64,000 nucleotides of DNA from contig DATBLE010000056.1 of NCBI GenBank assembly GCA_036555585.1, positions 1-64,000 of the forward strand. The letters are read 5' to 3'. The stretch comes from DATBLE01 sp036555585. Lineage in GTDB: Bacteria > Actinomycetota > Thermoleophilia > Gaiellales > Gaiellaceae. The translations under genes and the position numbers were made by a program. Shown in pieces: positions 24,780 to 33,489 of the stretch. Under the pieces are notes generated by a model. The model had not been told where the DNA came from. It was given only the letters and a program-made list of their open reading frames with translations, and did no database searches. Position 1 is the stretch's first letter, and the number at the start of each line of letters is the position of its first letter.

Positions 24780-25229
24780 ATGGACGAGTTGAGCGCTCAG
24801 ATTCGTAACTGCATGTATCAGTACTCGCGAGCCATCTACCGAACGATCAAGGACCTGATCGACCCCTACGCCGACCCGGACGAGCAGCTCGAGTACCGGC
24901 GCGCCGTGCTGGAGGCGTGCGAGGAGACGATGGAACGGCTCGCGACCGACCCGCACTACTTCGCGAATCCCGACAAGACGCTTTTCCAGGACATCCGCCG
25001 CTACTTCCCGATCACGCAGCAGGCCCAGGTCGCCTGGGCGGTGCAGGAGGGCGTCGGGGCGGCGGTCGCGTTCGTGCAGACCCAGATCGAGGCCGGTGCG
25101 TTCGACGGCGGCGTCGCGCGCTGCCGCGCGACCACCCGCAAGGGCAAGCCCTGCCAGCGCACGCCGCTGCCCGAGCGGGACTACTGCCCCTCGCATCAGC
25201 ACCTCGAGCGCTCGAAGGTAGCGGCGTAG
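24780..25229 (+). CDS. Conserved protein with C-terminal Cys/His zinc motif
   Basis: The 149-residue product is helical over its first 110 residues and ends in a compact motif, 'RCRATTRKGKPCQRT' followed by 'YCPSHQH', which resembles the DUF5763-type zinc-binding pattern. An AGGAG sequence lies about 16 nt before the ATG, somewhat far. I do not know the function. The gene stands immediately upstream of the PafBC regulator on the same strand, 65 bp apart, so the pair may be co-regulated; many proteins of this kind are found in actinobacteria. Confidence 0.7.
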   Translation: MDELSAQIRNCMYQYSRAIYRTIKDLIDPYADPDEQLEYRRAVLEACEETMERLATDPHYFANPDKTLFQDIRRYFPITQQAQVAWAVQEGVGAAVAFVQTQIEAGAFDGGVARCRATTRKGKPCQRTPLPERDYCPSHQHLERSKVAA

Positions 25230-25294
25230 CTCCCGTCGGCGGCTCGGAGGTCGCCGACAGCTAGCGCTCGGCGAGCGATAAGCTCGGCGAGCGC

Positions 25295-27319
25295 ATGAGT
25301 CACGACACCGACAAGCTGATCCGTCAGCTTTCGCTGGTCGCGTTCCTGATGGCCGAGCGCCGGCCGCTGACCGCTCGCGACGTGAAGGGCAACGTCGAGG
25401 GGTACTCGGAGATGTCGGACGAGGCGTTCGCGCGCCGCTTCTACTCGGACCGGGCGGAGCTCCGCGACCTGGGCGTGCCGCTCCAGTCGCAGCGCGACGA
25501 GTTCACCGGCGAGGAGCTGTACACCCTCCGGTCGGAGAACTACTTCCTGCCGAAGCTCGAGCTGACCGACGACGAGCTCGCCGCGCTCCAGACCTGCTTC
25601 TACCTCCTCGAGGGCAAGTTCGCGTACGCGGAGCCGCTCCGGCTCGCGCTCCAGAATCTCGCGCTCGGACGGCCCGCGCTCGTCGACGAGGCTCCGTCGG
25701 CGACCGCCGTGCGCGTCGAGATGCGCGACCCGGACTACTCGGCCGAGATGCCGGGGCGCCTGGCGAAGCTCGAGACGGCGATCTCGAAGCAGCGGACGGT
25801 GAAGTTCGCCTACCGGGCGATGACGAGCGGGAAGGAGACCGAGCGCACGCTGAACCCCTACGGCCTCCTCCACGACCGCGGCGTCTGGTACGTGATCGGC
25901 TCCGACCACGATCGGGAGGCGATCCGCACGTTCCGCGTCTCGCGCATCCGCGGCGACATCCGGTTCGCCACCCGCCGCGAGCGCGACTTCAGGCTCCCCG
26001 CCGACTTCGACATCGACGCCTACCGCGGGCGAGCGTCGTGGCAGTTCGGCGAGCCGGCCGGCGAAGCCCGGATCGAGGTGCGGCCGGAGACCGCCTGGTG
26101 GGTCGAGCGCGCGTTCGGGCCGAGCGGAAGGATCGAGGACGGCGTCTTCGTCACGGAGTACTCGAGCCTGCCGATGATCGCCTCCTGGGTGCTCCGACAG
26201 GACGGGCGCGCCGTTCCGCGCGAGCCGGACGACCTGCGCCGAGAGGTGGCGGAGAGCCTGCGCCGCGTGCGGACGCGGCATCAGGGCGCGCCCTCGAAGC
26301 CGGCCAAGGAGGTGACGGCCCGCCATGACGAGGACGCCGTCGAACGGACCTCGGGGCCCGTCACACCCGAGCGGTTCGGCCTGCTCCAGGCGCTGCTCGC
26401 CTACCTTCTGGCCGCCTGCGGGGAGGAGAAGGACGCGGTCGTGCCCGCCGCCGAGATCGTCGAGCGCTTCCAGATCCCGGCCGAGGAGCTCGAGGAGCAC
26501 CTCTCGCTGCTGAACCTCGTCAACTTCGGCGGAGGGTGCTACGCCGTCTACGCGGAGCTGCACGGCGACGAGGTGCACATCGACAAGGAGCTCTGGGGGG
26601 ACACCTTCCGTTCCGCCCCGCGGCTGACGCCCCTCGAGGCGCGGGCGATCCGGCTGGCGCTCGAGTTCGTCGGCCCGCTGGTCGCCGCCGAGGCCCACCG
26701 GCCGCTCGACCGGGTCCGGAAGAAGCTCGAGGAGACGTTCGGGGTGTTCGAGCTCTCGCAGACGCCGGAGCCGAGCTCGGACAAGGCGGCCGAGGGCCTC
26801 GTCGCCGTCCTGACCGACGCGATTCGCGGCCGCCGCCTCGTCGAGCTGGAGTACCTGAAGGAAGAAGAGGGGACGCCGACGACGCACGTCGTCGAGCCGT
26901 ACACGATCGAGCGACGGCTCCCCCACTGGTACGTGCACACGTGGGACCGCACCCGTGACGACGAGCGGAGCTTCAGGCTCGACCGCATGCGCAGCGCCAC
27001 GCTCCGCGAAGAGGAGTTCGAGGCCCGCGAGGGCTTCGAGCCTGACGTGCTCGAGGGTGCACTCGTCGCGCGCGTCCTCTACTCGCCCGCCGTCGCGCGC
27101 TGGGAGGTCGAGCGGGGCGCGAGGCCGCTGGCCGACGGCTCGGCGATCAACGAGCAGAAGATCGGCAGCGCCGAGTGGCTCGTGGGCGAGATCCTCCGCT
27201 ACCGCGGCGAGGCCGAGCTGCTGGAGCCGCCGGAGCTGCGCCGCCGGATCGCCAAGCGCGCGCAGGCGCTCGGCCGCGAGCTCGGCGTCACCCGCCTGCG
27301 CGCCCGCGCCCCGGCCTAG
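25295..27319 (+). CDS. pafBC: Fused PafB-PafC WYL-domain transcription activator
   Basis: The 674-residue protein contains two copies of the HTH-WYL arrangement: residues about 1-330 (PafB-like; WYL region 'YGLLHDRGVWYVIGSDHD' and 'FRVSRIRG') and about 350-674 (PafC-like; 'PYTIERRLPHWYVHTWD' and 'FRLDRMRSA'). PafBC activates the main LexA-independent DNA-damage regulon of actinobacteria, probably sensing single-stranded DNA through WYL domains. It is usually encoded as two adjacent genes, so the single reading frame is notable. Direct repeats of 'gctcggcgagcg' precede the ATG. No proteasome gene is nearby. Confidence 0.9.
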   Translation: MSHDTDKLIRQLSLVAFLMAERRPLTARDVKGNVEGYSEMSDEAFARRFYSDRAELRDLGVPLQSQRDEFTGEELYTLRSENYFLPKLELTDDELAALQTCFYLLEGKFAYAEPLRLALQNLALGRPALVDEAPSATAVRVEMRDPDYSAEMPGRLAKLETAISKQRTVKFAYRAMTSGKETERTLNPYGLLHDRGVWYVIGSDHDREAIRTFRVSRIRGDIRFATRRERDFRLPADFDIDAYRGRASWQFGEPAGEARIEVRPETAWWVERAFGPSGRIEDGVFVTEYSSLPMIASWVLRQDGRAVPREPDDLRREVAESLRRVRTRHQGAPSKPAKEVTARHDEDAVERTSGPVTPERFGLLQALLAYLLAACGEEKDAVVPAAEIVERFQIPAEELEEHLSLLNLVNFGGGCYAVYAELHGDEVHIDKELWGDTFRSAPRLTPLEARAIRLALEFVGPLVAAEAHRPLDRVRKKLEETFGVFELSQTPEPSSDKAAEGLVAVLTDAIRGRRLVELEYLKEEEGTPTTHVVEPYTIERRLPHWYVHTWDRTRDDERSFRLDRMRSATLREEEFEAREGFEPDVLEGALVARVLYSPAVARWEVERGARPLADGSAINEQKIGSAEWLVGEILRYRGEAELLEPPELRRRIAKRAQALGRELGVTRLRARAPA

Positions 27320-27336
27320 CCCTCTCGGCTAGGGCC
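27313..27336. terminator. Bidirectional hairpin between pafBC and the GAF histidine kinase
   Basis: CTAGCC and GGCTAG pair with a short CTCTC loop, extended by GGC/GCC outside. It includes the pafBC stop codon and lies between two convergent genes. Confidence 0.45.
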
Positions 27337-29113
27337 CGCCGACCGGGAGCTCGAGCGTGAAGGTCGCGCCCTCGCCGGGTGCCGAGGCGACGGACAGCGT
27401 GCCCCCGTGCGCCTCGGCGATCGAGCGCGCGATGAACAGGCCGAGCCCGGTGCCCGGCTTGCCCAGCCCGACGTTGGCGCGTCCGAACCGTTCGAAGATC
27501 AGCCCGTGCTGCTCGACGGGGATGCCCGGGCCGGAGTCCTCGACTGCGACGAGGACGCGGCCGTTCGCCGCCCAGGTTCGGACGTCCACCGCCTCGCCGG
27601 CCGGCGAGTACTTGACGGCGTTCTCCAGCAGGTTTCTCAGCACCTGACGCAGCCGCTCGCGGTCGCCGCGGACGCTCGGCAGCTGGTCCCCGGCATGGGC
27701 GGTCACGGTGACGTCGTCCTGGTGGAGCGAGAACCCGGCCACCGTGGCCTGCACGAGCTCGCCGACGTCGACCTCGGCGAACCGGTACGAGAACGTCCCC
27801 GCCTCGATCCTCGACGTGTCCAGCACGTCGCCGATCAGCGTCGCCAGGCGGTTCGTCTCGTCCGCGATCAGCGCCAGGAACGCGGAGCGCTGCTCGACCG
27901 AGAGCTCGCGCCAGCGTTCCTCCAGCGTGCGCGCCGCTCCGATCACGGCCGCCATCGGGCTGCGTAGCTCGTGCGAGACGAGCGAGACGAAGTCGGCGCG
28001 CAGAGCCGAGAGCCGCCTCAGCTCGGCCACGGTCGCCCGCTCGGACTCGTACGCGCGGATGTTCTGGACGCCGCTCGCCAGCAGGCGGCCGAGCAGCGCT
28101 GCCAGCTCCACGTCGTCCTCGTCGAACGCGTCGCGCCGGCGACGCAGGATGGACAGCATCCCGATCGGCGTGGTGCCGAGCAGCAGCGGGGCCGCGACCC
28201 GGGAGCGCAGGCCGATCGCGGTCAGCGTCGCCTCCTCGGGGTAGAGCTGGTCCCTCATGTCGCGCCGGTACACGGTCTCGCCCGTTCGAAGCACGTGCTC
28301 GACCAGGGCGCCCGCCGGGAGCGACTCGCCCGGCCGGAGCACCTCGTCGTGCCTGAGGCCGGCGGTCGCCATCACCCGGACGTGGCCCTCCTCGAGCAGC
28401 ATGATCGCCGTCCGGTCGAACGGAACGAGGCTGCTGAGCTCCCCGATGAAGGCGCCGAATGCCTCGTCGAGCTCCAGCGAGGAACCCAGCGCCCGTGCGC
28501 ACCGGTTCGCCGCGTCGAGCACGTGGGTGCGCCGGTCCAGCTCGTCGCGGAGCCCCTCGGCCTCCTTCACGCGGTCGTTGGCGACGGTCGCCTCGGCCCT
28601 GAGGCGCTGCACCAGCCAGCCGACGACCAGGGCGATCATCACCTCGATGCAGACCTGGACCGCGACGTTCTCCCAGCGGACCCCCTCGTGGAAGTGGCGG
28701 TCGCGCAGCCACTCGAACCCGAGCAGCACCGGGACGCTCGCCGCCGCCAGCAGCAGGCCGCCGGGGATTCCGTAGCGGAAGGCGGCCTCGACCAGCACGA
28801 GGATCATCACCTGCCGGATCGGAGTGGTCGGCTGGTAGTGGAGGGCGAGGATGAAGGCCGAGATGACGACGAAGTCGAAGAGCAGGGCGGCGAGGCCGAG
28901 GCGCCGGAGCGACCGCTCGTCGAGTGCCCGGTGGGCGAGGACGAGGATGACGACGGCTCCGACTGCGAACACCACCGTCGCGGCCCAGAGCCACACCCCC
29001 TCGCCCGTCGTGTACGGGCCGGCCACGAGGGCCTGGAACACGACGAAGGGGACGGCCAGGAGCCGGACCCAGGCGAGCCACCGTTCGGCGTGCGCCCGCC
29101 GGTCGCCGTTCAT
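27329..29113 (-). CDS. Membrane histidine kinase with GAF domain
   Basis: The 594-residue protein starts with about six hydrophobic helices (residues 15-180), continues with a coiled linker, a GAF domain (about 215-365) and a kinase core with His in 'FVSLVSHELRSPMAAVIG', then 'NLLENAVKYSPAGE', 'EDSGPGIPVEQHG' and 'GTGLGLFIARS'. It probably senses a membrane or small-molecule signal; no response regulator gene is adjacent. The ATG at 29113 overlaps the queG stop (ATGA), so translation of the two is coupled, an odd pairing for a tRNA-modification enzyme. Confidence 0.9.
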   Translation of the reverse strand: MNGDRRAHAERWLAWVRLLAVPFVVFQALVAGPYTTGEGVWLWAATVVFAVGAVVILVLAHRALDERSLRRLGLAALLFDFVVISAFILALHYQPTTPIRQVMILVLVEAAFRYGIPGGLLLAAASVPVLLGFEWLRDRHFHEGVRWENVAVQVCIEVMIALVVGWLVQRLRAEATVANDRVKEAEGLRDELDRRTHVLDAANRCARALGSSLELDEAFGAFIGELSSLVPFDRTAIMLLEEGHVRVMATAGLRHDEVLRPGESLPAGALVEHVLRTGETVYRRDMRDQLYPEEATLTAIGLRSRVAAPLLLGTTPIGMLSILRRRRDAFDEDDVELAALLGRLLASGVQNIRAYESERATVAELRRLSALRADFVSLVSHELRSPMAAVIGAARTLEERWRELSVEQRSAFLALIADETNRLATLIGDVLDTSRIEAGTFSYRFAEVDVGELVQATVAGFSLHQDDVTVTAHAGDQLPSVRGDRERLRQVLRNLLENAVKYSPAGEAVDVRTWAANGRVLVAVEDSGPGIPVEQHGLIFERFGRANVGLGKPGTGLGLFIARSIAEAHGGTLSVASAPGEGATFTLELPVGGP

Positions 29114-30114
29114 GCTCGCCGCTCGCGCTGGGCGATTCGCCTCAGGGCCCACCGGGCGTGCTCGCCGAGCAGCTCGTCGTCTCCGGCGGCGTAGGGCTCG
29201 GCGAGCGCGGCATCCTCGCCGCTGCCGACGTTGCCCAGCGCGACGAGCGCGTTCCGGCGCAGGTAGCGGCCGTCGTTGCGCGGCACGTAGAGGCGGTCGT
29301 AGCGCTCGGCGAGCGTGGTCGAGTCCTCCCGCAGCCACTCGGCGAGCGAGACCGTCGGCTCGCCGCGGGCCTTCTCGCCGCCGCGGCGCTTCTCGATTCC
29401 ACGGTTCCACGGACAGACGTCCTGGCAGATGTCGCAGCCGTAGACCATGCTGCCGAGCGGCCCGCGATACGGCTCGGGGATCGACGACGGCGACTGCGTC
29501 CAGTACGAGAGGCAGCGGTTGGCGTCGAGCGTGCCCGGCTCGTCGAGGGCACCCGTCGGACACGCGTCGATGCAGAGCCGGCACTCGCCGCAGTCGAGCT
29601 CGAGTGGAGCGCTCGGCTCGATCGCGACGTCGCTGACGAGCGTGCCGAGCACCACCCAGGAGCCGTGACGCCGCGTGATCAGCATCGTGTTCTTGCCGTA
29701 GAAGCCGACGCCTGCGCGGGCGGCCCCCTCCCGGTCGACGTGCTGGTTCGCATCGACGAGCACGCGGTAGGAGCCGCCGAGCCGCCGGCCGAGCGCATCG
29801 AGCTTCTCGCGGAGCTCGGCGTAGGCGTCCTGCCAGGCATACCGCGGCAGCCGGCCTTCGCCGGCGGCAGGCGCCGGGCCGGGCGCGTAGTAGCAGAGGG
29901 CCGCGGCGACCACCGAGCGGGCCCCCGGCAGAAGCGACTCGGGATGGCACGAGACCTCCGGCTGCGACATCGTGAAGCGCATGTCCGCGAAGAGGCCGCG
30001 GGCACGGCGCTCGCGGATCCGGACCTCGGTCTCCGTGTACGGGGCCGCAGCCGCCGAGCCGATCGCGTCGATCCCCAGCTCCTCGGCGAGTCGGTCGAGC
30101 TCGACCGTCGTCAC
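29110..30114 (-). CDS. queG: Epoxyqueuosine reductase
   Basis: QueG reduces epoxyqueuosine to queuosine in tRNA, finishing the pathway served by Tgt and QueA elsewhere in the window. The 334-residue product has the cobalamin-binding N-terminal region ('RFTMSQPEVSCHPESLLPG'), two 4Fe-4S motifs ('CGECRLCIDACP' and 'CDICQDVCPWN') and a short C-terminal HEAT-like tail. GTG 30114 shares GTGA with the stop of the lipoprotein gene, which is preferred to an upstream ATG. It is followed by the GAF kinase with an ATGA overlap. Confidence 0.94.
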   Translation of the reverse strand: MTTVELDRLAEELGIDAIGSAAAAPYTETEVRIRERRARGLFADMRFTMSQPEVSCHPESLLPGARSVVAAALCYYAPGPAPAAGEGRLPRYAWQDAYAELREKLDALGRRLGGSYRVLVDANQHVDREGAARAGVGFYGKNTMLITRRHGSWVVLGTLVSDVAIEPSAPLELDCGECRLCIDACPTGALDEPGTLDANRCLSYWTQSPSSIPEPYRGPLGSMVYGCDICQDVCPWNRGIEKRRGGEKARGEPTVSLAEWLREDSTTLAERYDRLYVPRNDGRYLRRNALVALGNVGSGEDAALAEPYAAGDDELLGEHARWALRRIAQRERRA

Positions 30115-30509
30115 GAGGGCATTTTGACGCCTGGAGCGCCGCGGCACGCGTCGGCGCCCAGGCGGCCGGCGTAGCCGGCGATCTCCCCCTGGGCGACCGC
30201 GAGCTGGACGACGGGATCCGTTGCCTTGCCCTCTTCCTGCTTGCGGCCGGCGATCACGTCGTTCGCGTGGACGGCCAGCCGCTCCGCGCTCAGCCAGTGC
30301 GCGAAGAGGTCGCGCTCGTCGGCGGGCGGCCGCAGCTTGCGCAGCCCGGCGATCCTGCCGCGGTGGGTCCTGGTGTCCCCGCAGACCCGGTTCGCGTCAG
30401 CGGCGAAGCTCGCCTTCGTCGGCGGGGGGACCCGACGGCTCTGCGAGCTGCCGCCGCAACCGGCGACCAGGAGCACCGAGGCTCCCGCGACCAGCGCTTT
30501 CCGGTACAC
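30111..30509 (-). CDS. Small lipoprotein of unknown function
   Basis: From GTG 30509 the 132-residue product begins with a lipoprotein signal peptide ending in the lipobox 'LLVAGC' (Cys at about residue 18), followed by a short polar linker and a helical domain with two Cys residues ('ANRVCGDTR' and 'GADACRGAP') that may form a disulphide. The start is preferred over 30548 because a TATATT box ends 6 nt upstream. It is the first gene of a three-gene unit with queG and the GAF kinase. No function is recognised. Confidence 0.75.
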   Translation of the reverse strand: MYRKALVAGASVLLVAGCGGSSQSRRVPPPTKASFAADANRVCGDTRTHRGRIAGLRKLRPPADERDLFAHWLSAERLAVHANDVIAGRKQEEGKATDPVVQLAVAQGEIAGYAGRLGADACRGAPGVKMPS

Positions 30510-30515
30510 GTGCCG

Positions 30516-30525
30516 AATATACGAT
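30516..30525. promoter_or_regulatory. Shared bidirectional -10 box (lipoprotein / MDR oxidoreductase)
   Basis: The sequence aataTAcgat reads TACGAT on the plus strand (6 nt before GTG 30532) and TATATT on the minus strand (6 nt before GTG 30509). The start codons are 23 bp apart. Confidence 0.55.
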
Positions 30526-30531
30526 CGTTCG

Positions 30532-31515
30532 GTGAAGGCGATCGTCATCCACGAGGACGGCGGGCCCGACGTCCTGCGCTACGAGGACGTCCCCGATCCG
30601 GTCCCCGGCCCGGGCGAGGTGCTCGTCCGGATGCGCTTCGCGTCGCTGAACCACCTCGACGTCTGGACGCGCAAGGGCCTGCCCTCGGTGCCGAAGCCGC
30701 GCGTCCTCGGCGCCGACGGCTCGGGCGTGGTCGAGGCGCTCGGCGAGGGCGTCTCGGGGCTGGAGCCCGGTCAGCCGGTGGTGATCAACCCCGGCATCGA
30801 GCACGACGGAACGATCCACGTGATCGGCGAGCACACGCAGGGCGTCCACGCGGAGCTCGCGGCGATCCCGGCGACCAACGTGGTGCCGCTGCGGGACGGC
30901 GTCTCCTTCGAGGAGGGCGCCGCCTTTCCGCTCGTGTACGAGACCGCCTACCGGATGCTCGTGACCCGCGCCGCGCTCCAGGCCGGGGAATGGGTCCTGA
31001 TCTGGGGAATCGGCGGCGGCGTGGCGACCGCGGCGTTCCGGATCGCGCAGGCGCTCGGCGCCCGCACGATCGTCACCTCCGGGAGCGACGAGACGCTCGC
31101 GAAGGCCGCCGACCTGGGGGCAGACGCAGTCGTCGACCACGTCGACGGCGACGTCGTGGCGGCGGTCAAGGAGGCGACGGGCACGGGAGCCGACGTGGTC
31201 GTCGAGACGGTCGGCGAGGCGACCTGGAAGCGGAGCCTCGACGCGGCTCGGCCGGGCGGCCGGGTGGTCGTTTGCGGGGCGACCTCGGGCCCGAACCCGC
31301 CGGCGGCCCTCCATCGGCTCTGGTGGAAGCAACTCGACCTGCTCGGCTCGTCGATGGGCACGCGAGCCGACTTCGAGGGCGCCTACGGCCTCGTCGCCGC
31401 GGGCGCGAAGCCGGTGATCGACGAGATCTTCCCGCTGGCGGAGGCCCGAGCGGCGCACGAGCGCCTCGAGGCGGGAGAGCAGTTCGGCAAGATCCTGCTC
31501 GCCATCTCGGGCTAG
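30532..31515 (+). CDS. Zinc-free MDR oxidoreductase (quinone reductase-like)
   Basis: The 327-residue protein is a medium-chain dehydrogenase/reductase. The N-terminal domain contains 'DVPDPVPGPGEVLVRM' and 'VLGADGSGVVEALGEGV'; the nucleotide-binding domain has 'VLIWGIGGGVATAAFRIAQ', a glycine-rich motif typical for NADPH. The Cys/His zinc ligands of true alcohol dehydrogenases are not evident near 'NHLDVW', so a quinone or enoyl reductase is more likely. It is divergent from the lipoprotein gene and converges, with a 4-bp overlap, on the O-antigen-ligase-like gene. Confidence 0.88.
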   Translation: MKAIVIHEDGGPDVLRYEDVPDPVPGPGEVLVRMRFASLNHLDVWTRKGLPSVPKPRVLGADGSGVVEALGEGVSGLEPGQPVVINPGIEHDGTIHVIGEHTQGVHAELAAIPATNVVPLRDGVSFEEGAAFPLVYETAYRMLVTRAALQAGEWVLIWGIGGGVATAAFRIAQALGARTIVTSGSDETLAKAADLGADAVVDHVDGDVVAAVKEATGTGADVVVETVGEATWKRSLDAARPGGRVVVCGATSGPNPPAALHRLWWKQLDLLGSSMGTRADFEGAYGLVAAGAKPVIDEIFPLAEARAAHERLEAGEQFGKILLAISG

Positions 31516-32774
31516 CGCGCCCGGATAGGGGTACCTTCCGACGGCGCGTCCTCGTCGCGGCCGCCTGCGAGGAGAACGGCCGCGAGGTAGAGGCCGGTGA
31601 CACACACCACCGGAATCTCCCAGTCCCAATCGACCGCAGCGTGAATCACGAACGCGATGTACGCGCAGGTCGCGCCCAACCTGATCGGGTCGCGACGCAG
31701 GACGTGGATCGAGTCGCGACGCAGGACGGTAAGTAGCGGCAACCCGGTGGTTGCGAGCACGACGGCAAGTCCCACGACGCCGAGCTCCGCTCCCGTCTCG
31801 AGGTACAAGCTGTGGGCCTCCAGCGGGATCAGCTGCGCACGCTCGGGATGGCGGCTCCAGTACGACGCGTAGGTGCCACCGCCCGATCCCGCCAGGACAT
31901 GGGAGCGAAGATCCTTCGCCGCAGCCCGCCAGTACGCGACTCTGTCGTTCCGGGTCAGATGCGAGCTGCCGAAGGATGCACCAACGGCGATCAGAGCGCA
32001 GGCGACGAGGCCTCCGACCACGAGGACGGGCGCCCGGACTCGCCGGGCCAGAGTGGGACCGATCGAGAGAATCACCGCGATAGCCAGGACGGCAACGGCA
32101 ACGACTACCGCACCCACGCTCTTTGTCAGGATGATCGTAGGGCAAAGAATCACCAGGAGCGACAACCACAAGAGCCTCCCGCGCGCCGAGCGTGCGCTTG
32201 CCGCCAGCGAGACGGATGAGATGGCGCCGAGCAAGCACACGATGGCGAGCGCGTTCGCGTAGCCGATCGGCGCGGCCGGCACCGAGTCGGTGATCGTTCC
32301 ATCCCGGCGTATGGCGAACTCGGCGAGCGAGTACGCAGCCACAGCTGTGGCTCCGACCGCGATGCCCCCGACGATCGCCGCTTCACTCCCTGCGCGAAGC
32401 AACCCGAACCCGACGGCGAACGCAGCTAGATAGAGCGTGCCGCGCTCGAGCTCCCGCAGCGACGCGTGCGGATCGATCGACCAGATGGTCGATACACCCG
32501 TCCACAGCGTGAGCCCCAGGAGCGCGCCGGAGAAGAGCGGTGCACCACCCAGATTCGATCGCACCGCAGCGATGAGGAACAGAGACGCTGCAAGCAGCGT
32601 GAAACCTACGATCAGCCACGGCCACGACCCTGAAGTCACTCCCCCGCCGGCCAAGGCGAGGACGACAACAGCGAGCGCGACCACACCTGCAACCGCCATC
32701 TGCCGGTCGCTCGGAAGCCCAACGGCCGACGCCGCACCCGAAGCATCCGCGTCAGAGGTGACAGAGCTGTTCAC
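31512..32774 (-). CDS. O-antigen ligase/polymerase-like membrane protein
   Basis: The 420-residue protein has about ten or eleven hydrophobic helices. A large extracytoplasmic loop contains 'AYWRAAAKDLRSHVLAGSG', 'YASYWSRH' and 'LEAHSLYLETGAELGVVGL', which are hallmarks of the Wzy_C/WaaL family that joins or polymerises lipid-linked glycans outside the membrane. 'HAAVDWDWEIPVVC' near the C-terminus is also typical. The base composition is somewhat less GC-rich than surrounding genes. No other glycan-assembly gene is adjacent, so the substrate is unknown. Confidence 0.82.
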   Translation of the reverse strand: MNSSVTSDADASGAASAVGLPSDRQMAVAGVVALAVVVLALAGGGVTSGSWPWLIVGFTLLAASLFLIAAVRSNLGGAPLFSGALLGLTLWTGVSTIWSIDPHASLRELERGTLYLAAFAVGFGLLRAGSEAAIVGGIAVGATAVAAYSLAEFAIRRDGTITDSVPAAPIGYANALAIVCLLGAISSVSLAASARSARGRLLWLSLLVILCPTIILTKSVGAVVVAVAVLAIAVILSIGPTLARRVRAPVLVVGGLVACALIAVGASFGSSHLTRNDRVAYWRAAAKDLRSHVLAGSGGGTYASYWSRHPERAQLIPLEAHSLYLETGAELGVVGLAVVLATTGLPLLTVLRRDSIHVLRRDPIRLGATCAYIAFVIHAAVDWDWEIPVVCVTGLYLAAVLLAGGRDEDAPSEGTPIRAR

Positions 32775-32798
32775 TCCGTCACCTCTGCGCGCCGGCTC

Positions 32799-33023
32799 CT
32801 AGCAGGGACCTTCGGTGTCGCCGTGCGCTAAGTGCGCAGGCTCGGCTGCATGAGCGATGACGATCGTCTGGCCTTGATGACAGATCGCCACCTTGTAGCC
32901 GTCATTCGCCGATGGGTCTGCCCTGGCGAACCCGGCTGCCGAGGCAAGCGCCACCAGCCCTGCCACCGCGAAGACCGCCGGCAGCATCTTCCACCTGCCG
33001 AGGTCACGCCAACGACGCTGCAT
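32799..33023 (-). CDS. Small exported protein with 'HLAHGDTEGPC' C-terminal module
   Basis: The 74-residue product has a basic start, a hydrophobic segment ('LPAVFAVAGLVALASAAGFA') with a plausible cleavage site after 'FARA', and a short mature part 'YKVAICHQGQTIVIAHAA' ending 'HLAHGDTEGPC'. This two-Cys module is found at the ends of many secreted proteins; its role is unknown. An A/G-rich 'aaggggga' sequence lies close before the ATG. It sits 24 bp upstream of the O-antigen-ligase-like gene on the same strand. Confidence 0.72.
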   Translation of the reverse strand: MQRRWRDLGRWKMLPAVFAVAGLVALASAAGFARADPSANDGYKVAICHQGQTIVIAHAAEPAHLAHGDTEGPC

Positions 33024-33122
33024 ATTCCCCCTTCGTCTCGTGCGGCAGAGACCAGCGTCTGTCCGGCAATGCTACACCTGCCGCGTCAGGGAAGACAGCA
33101 GCCTGAAATCGGCCGATCTCGA

Positions 33123-33422
33123 TTAGCCGAAGCCTAGGATGAACTTGGCGTCGTCGGACATGCGGTCCGGCGTCCAGGGTGGGTCCCACGTGAGCTCGAT
33201 CTCGACGTCCTCGACCCCGGGCACCGCGGAGGCGACGTTGTGGATGTCCTCCTGGATCATCGGCCCGGCAGGACAGCCCATCGACGTCAGCGAGTGGATC
33301 ACCTTCACCTTCGGCCCCTCGACCTCGACGTCGTACAGCAACCCGAGCTCGACGATGTCCATCCCGAGCTCCGGATCCTCGACCGCGTGCAGCGCCTCGA
33401 CGACCTCGTCCTTGGTGGGCAT
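33123..33422 (-). CDS. MIP18/DUF59-family iron-sulfur assembly protein
   Basis: The 99-residue protein belongs to the DUF59 family that includes SufT and PaaD, which help assemble or insert Fe-S clusters. It shows 'AVEDPELGMDIVELGLLYDV' near the N-terminus, the conserved Cys in 'LTSMGCPAGPMIQEDI' and 'VEIELTWDPPWTPDRMSDD' near the end. The ATG at 33422 is chosen over an upstream reading because a TATACT box ends 7 nt before it. No suf genes are in the window. Confidence 0.9.
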   Translation of the reverse strand: MPTKDEVVEALHAVEDPELGMDIVELGLLYDVEVEGPKVKVIHSLTSMGCPAGPMIQEDIHNVASAVPGVEDVEIELTWDPPWTPDRMSDDAKFILGFG

Positions 33423-33429
33423 GCCTCCG

Positions 33430-33435
33430 AGTATA
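33430..33435 (-). promoter_or_regulatory. -10 box TATACT of the MIP18-family gene
   Basis: It ends 7 nt before the ATG at 33422 and abuts the hairpin at 33435-33458, so any transcript entering from glpX would have to pass that hairpin. Confidence 0.5.
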
Positions 33436-33458
33436 GGGACAGGCTTCAGCCTGTCCCT
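33435..33458. repeat. Perfect 10-bp inverted repeat (AGGGACAGGC / GCCTGTCCCT)
   Basis: The arms are separated by TTCA. It belongs to the same GGGACAG-type family seen at 3187 and 54433, and could act as a terminator after glpX. Confidence 0.65.
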
Positions 33459-33489
33459 GCTCTGGCGCGGTCGTGGCACGTCGAACCGC

